From DATBFX01 sp036558305 (GTDB lineage Bacteria > Chloroflexota > Chloroflexia > Thermomicrobiales > UBA6265), in assembly GCA_036558305.1 (NCBI GenBank), contig DATBFX010000476.1, positions 1 through 14,366 of the forward strand: a stretch of 14,366 nucleotides of DNA, in the 5' to 3' direction. The notes below the pieces were generated by a model, which did no database searches, was not told where the DNA came from, and saw nothing but the letters and a program-made list of their open reading frames with translations. Shown here one piece after another: positions 12,101 through 14,366 of this stretch; positions within the stretch are counted from its first letter, which is position 1, and each line of letters opens with the position of its first letter. The position numbers were made by a program, and so were the translations under genes.

Positions 12101-14366
12101 TCGCCGACGGCCGTTCCGTCGCGCTCGACCCGGAAACCCTCCTCGTCGAAGGAGGCGCTCACCCACGTCAGGTCGACCTTGGTGCAGGAGGCGGCCGTGG
12201 CGCGCACGAAGATCGGCGCGACCGGTTTCACCGCGAACGATCGGGTTTCGCTCCAGTCGCCCTCGCCGCCGGCGTTGCGTGCCCTGACGCGCCAGGTGTA
12301 GGCGTAGCCCGCGTCGAGCGCCCCGAGCGTGACGGAGGTCTGGGCCTGCCAGCCGACGGTGCGTGTACCGTCGGGACCGCCGGCGACTTCGGCCCAGTAT
12401 TCATCGCCGGTGCCGGTGGCTTCCCAGACGAGCGTGATGCTGTCGGTGCCGGAGAAGAGGGCGCCGTCGTCCGGCGCCAGGAGTACCGGGGTTGCCGGCA
12501 CCGGGACCTGCGCCGGTTCCTGCGGCGGAGCGATCGTGAAGCTCCAGACGTCGCTGAAACCGCTCGCGCCCTCTCCGTTTTGCGCTTCCGCCTGCCAATA
12601 GTAGTGTTGCGGGGTCAGACCGTCGACGTGCATCGTTCGACTGGCGCTCGTCCAGTCGGCCCCCTGCCAGCGATCGTAGCCGTCGTCGCCCCAAACGTGG
12701 ACCTGGAACCGGTCGCCGTCCGCCTGGAAGGAGAGGTCGAGCGCGGTCGTCTGGGAATCGAGGACCGCCCCGTCGGGCGGATTCGGGTCGTGGGGACGAC
12801 CCGGCGGTCGGTGCCGCTCGATCCGCATCGACGAGAACTGGTCGTTGAGCATCCCGAAGTCGCCGGCATCCTGGCCGTAGCGGGCCAGGTAGCGGTTGCA
12901 GCCGGGGTCGCCGTAGAGGATGACGTCGTGGTGGCCGACGTAGCCGCCCAGGAACCTCAGCGACCGGGCGCGGCGGTTCCTGTCCCCGAGTTCGAGGCAC
13001 TTGTCGTCGCTGGTGTAGGCGTACGTCGTGCACGGCGACCCGTAGGACGACCCTTCGCAGAGTTGGATGCCGCCGGTCCCCCCCGTGCTCGTCGATTGGA
13101 CGGTGAAGGTGATCGGGATGCTGGGTCCGGCCCACTGCCCGCTCCGCCAGACGCGCCAGTGGCTCGTGTAGGTCCCCGGGTTCGACGGGGCCACCATCGG
13201 GTTATCGGCGTAGAAGGTGAAGGTGTAGGACTGCCCGGCGCCGACGGTGCCGACGACGCCGACGTGGGGCCAGGCGTTGAAGCGCGCGGAGGCGTCGGTG
13301 TCGCAGTTGGGGTCGTTGCAGCGCAGCATGTCGCCGCGGTCCTGGCGCAACTCCCCACTCTGCACCTGGACGGTCACCGACGGGGTGAAACGCTCGCCCG
13401 GTTGGACCGTCGGATTGGAAACGCTGACGATCGCGATCCCCTCCGACGGTGGCGGGGTGGACACGGGGGGAGGGGCATAGTGGATGGTGTGGACTCCGTT
13501 CGGCGCGTACTTGACGCCGCCAGCGCGATCGTAGACGTCGAAGCTGATGCTTACGTCGCCCGCCGGGACGCCGGCGAGGTTCCAGTCGCACTCGTAGACG
13601 TCGTCGTGGCTCGGGGCAGCGAGTTGGCACGCGATCAGCCACGGTCCGGAACGGCCCGGCCAGGACGCGGTGAAGTTGACGTGATCGATCGCGGGCGCGC
13701 CGACCTGAGACGGGTAGGCATGGGCAGCAAAATGAAGAGGCGGAGTACCGACAGTGCTTCCATCGGGAGGCCCAATCCAAGAACCGCCTGGTTGTGCAGT
13801 TATAACGGTGCCGGTCGAGTTGTAATTGGGGACATTACTCGATGGAAGGTAGCCCACATCGAAGGGGTCGCTTGCCGATTGCAGAGTCAGATCAGGTAAC
13901 GCACGGATAGCTCCGGTAGCCTGTTTGGCCTCGGCAGGGAACGAGTAGATGTGGTCTTGCAATGCGAACTTCGTATCAGGGTCACGATTGTTGAAATTAG
14001 GAAGTTCACAGCTATTAGGCGCAGTGAACTTGCTCTTATCGGTTACAGTGCACTGAAAATGGGGGGAGACACGGACGACCGCAGGAACAGTTGATACGCC
14101 GTTGTTATCGAAATGAAACCCCGAGTAGAGGACGTTGGCATCGTCACCACGGACTGCGGATCCGTCATAGTTGTACTCATTTAGACCCTCTGTGTCTGCC
14201 AAGTAACTCCAGATGCGCCAACCGTCCACTAGAGGAAGACCCTCTCCCCAGCCAATCGGATTGCCCCCGATTTTGATAGTGCCGTCAGAAATGCATCGTA
14301 GGTTGCACTTCGGGCTTCCATCCCGAAGTTCGACGTGAAGATGAACAGCTCGCTGGCCGCCGGAGT
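9127..14366 (-). CDS. Giant secreted multidomain protein: M23 peptidase end, adhesin-like domains, TolB-like propeller (5' end outside window)
   Basis: At least 1745 residues are visible. The frame is open to the right edge, so the true start and export signal lie outside; a GTG at 14229 is not a credible start. Visible residue numbers are approximate. 1-175: end of an M23 peptidase, with His8-Leu-His10-Val in the HxH signature. 193-295: Ig-like domain as in the gene at 243-1730. 307-424: NBR1-like Ig domain (PGTYTSHWRVW). 430-516: beta/gamma-crystallin-like, with Asn507-Asp-Gln-Phe-Ser-Ser512 fitting the calcium motif (N/D)(N/D)xx(S/T)S. 517-802: three FN3-like domains. 808-905, 1155-1247 and 1340-1438: SpaA-like prealbumin domains, each with a Cys pair. 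948-1078: LecA-like domain (W..TGI start, LYLAVNDD, DN.GGW). 1478-1744: TolB-like propeller (WSHDG, SFSPDG, WSPDG). Pro/Thr/Glu-rich linkers join the later domains. The protein is probably a surface or matrix protein that binds glycans or wall. The domain calls come from motif reading; M23, FN3, SpaA-like and TolB are the surest. Confidence 0.9.
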   Translation of the reverse strand, partial: SGGQRAVHLHVELRDGSPKCNLRCISDGTIKIGGNPIGWGEGLPLVDGWRIWSYLADTEGLNEYNYDGSAVRGDDANVLYSGFHFDNNGVSTVPAVVRVSPHFQCTVTDKSKFTAPNSCELPNFNNRDPDTKFALQDHIYSFPAEAKQATGAIRALPDLTLQSASDPFDVGYLPSSNVPNYNSTGTVITAQPGGSWIGPPDGSTVGTPPLHFAAHAYPSQVGAPAIDHVNFTASWPGRSGPWLIACQLAAPSHDDVYECDWNLAGVPAGDVSISFDVYDRAGGVKYAPNGVHTIHYAPPPVSTPPPSEGIAIVSVSNPTVQPGERFTPSVTVQVQSGELRQDRGDMLRCNDPNCDTDASARFNAWPHVGVVGTVGAGQSYTFTFYADNPMVAPSNPGTYTSHWRVWRSGQWAGPSIPITFTVQSTSTGGTGGIQLCEGSSYGSPCTTYAYTSDDKCLELGDRNRRARSLRFLGGYVGHHDVILYGDPGCNRYLARYGQDAGDFGMLNDQFSSMRIERHRPPGRPHDPNPPDGAVLDSQTTALDLSFQADGDRFQVHVWGDDGYDRWQGADWTSASRTMHVDGLTPQHYYWQAEAQNGEGASGFSDVWSFTIAPPQEPAQVPVPATPVLLAPDDGALFSGTDSITLVWEATGTGDEYWAEVAGGPDGTRTVGWQAQTSVTLGALDAGYAYTWRVRARNAGGEGDWSETRSFAVKPVAPIFVRATAASCTKVDLTWVSASFDEEGFRVERDGTAVGEVDPGVTSYRDNGLEPETSYAYVVYGVHGDLVSDPSEVATVATPPCPPSPASGPGRLVVSTVEETGAPIPGACFDVFADAGGGQRGAWVAYGCDAWDGTTDGTTNVPDLPAGAYVLVQAGEIPDGFLPAPDRAVSVAAGQATVLTVEEPAASVAPSDEPTEDAGTPTSGETPQPEVTAPSSATEASTPTPAPPSDGFQVAVPADGGWVDTGIPLPTTPALGFSWSWRAWGTVQTEDGGPRIGPDGDLSCTAPDDWPAPGLPCHALVGRFGRDGTPFFVGSIGRSGDEDPLPGPATLYLAVNDDPDTLADNTGGWTANVRIAVADRPGPEPTATEEATPEPDTATPTGADEGDASTIVPATGATPAEELPPDAAPTATRTPKPTRTPTSAAPRRPTEAATKPGSVEVTRRNGAGKRVFGSCVLLEGAASYGPVCDNGPGDAHRSKGVIRIDGVAAGQYTLSETQAPDGLAIAPPQAVTVKRGKRTRATLRSERVEDEPSAAGAGAIVPVGGAEPAATPTEEPAATETAVPTAAPAETAPSDAAPPSEEPTEEPAIVSIGGDESTDATAEDTTGTAPPNEEPGGTAATGHVRVTAYACPDVTDPVAFAFFALDDTVDASACTAAAVTFTIVDADGNAVPATDGTELDLPVGSYTAVDDASGASVGFELTADGVWIVVSLPAGGEAGTEEATGDTSGEVVSSPDTESAATPESGGEPSGGEEPATNPAASGRLAYALKLGGHWDVYVYDFATADSTQLTAKPDSDEWAPAWSHDGSRLAYLSDATDGSNQVWLMDPDGGNQSQVTDWHGDGQITAVAWLADDQTFVVTVTGDDGSRLMTAPLDGGELAEFVPAPAADAAVAADGRIAYVTEADGDLDVVLAAPDGSVPAPLAETSGNEDAPSFSPDGTFVAYQVGPKGSRHVAVVSADGGTPTPIAGSGGDDSDPVWSPDGTALAYVADGGGQQTVRIEPVGGGTATQLDLPPHDGVWYLAWTF

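Noticed and set aside
14229..14229. GTG at 14229 as the start of the large mosaic gene.
   Set aside because: The frame continues to the window edge and codes the M23 HxH signature (14335-14343) upstream of it, so the gene is simply truncated by the window.
1..14366. CRISPR array, tRNA or rRNA genes, transposases.
   Set aside because: No regularly spaced direct repeats, cloverleaf-like stretches, ribosomal signatures or transposase-like proteins were seen on either strand.

Overview
The window is GC-rich DNA in which every gene I can support lies on the minus strand. Transcription runs from base 14366 down to base 1. There are eight genes, two of them cut by the window edges, with gaps of 43 to 263 bases and one 28-base overlap. 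No RNA genes, insertion sequences, integrases, CRISPR arrays or core metabolic genes were seen. The source is most likely a Chloroflexota bacterium of the Thermomicrobia type. That rests on the GC content, the 'MDxxRFxxLVxxLA...RR' leaders, the Cys-rich modules and the secreted domain mosaics, and it is an inference, not a proven placement.

Layout in transcription order. (1) 14366-9127 is the 3' part of a very large secreted mosaic protein: the end of an M23 peptidase domain, an Ig-like domain, an NBR1-like Ig domain, a beta/gamma-crystallin-like domain, three FN3-like domains, three Cys-containing SpaA-like (prealbumin-fold) domains, a LecA-like domain and a C-terminal TolB-like propeller. 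(2) 8895-8422 is a cupredoxin lipoprotein with an intact type-1 copper site. (3) 8378-6873 has a Tat-like leader, an FN3 domain, an NTF2-like region, a Cys-rich region and a C-terminal beta module. (4) 6792-5461 is a cupin-cupredoxin-cupin fusion whose copper site is lost. (5) 5356-3485 is leader-FN3-beta module-eight-bladed PQQ-like propeller. (6) 3221-1836 is leader-FN3-TolB-like propeller. (7) 1730-243 is a second M23-type peptidase followed by an Ig-like tail related to the one in gene 1. (8) 270-1 is the start of a fourth leader-FN3 protein.

Every gene whose start is visible encodes an export signal, so this is a secretome or cell-envelope cluster. Its main feature is module shuffling. 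One leader plus purple-acid-phosphatase-type FN3 unit heads four genes with different C-termini. A second beta module is shared by two of them, an M23/Ig pair occurs twice, and a cupredoxin occurs once intact and once degenerate. The shared job is unknown; binding, sensing or remodelling of wall, glycan or extracellular polymer is the most economical guess.

Both M23 regions are visibly less GC-rich than the rest of the window. Long reading frames on the plus strand are Arg/Pro-rich shadows of the real genes.
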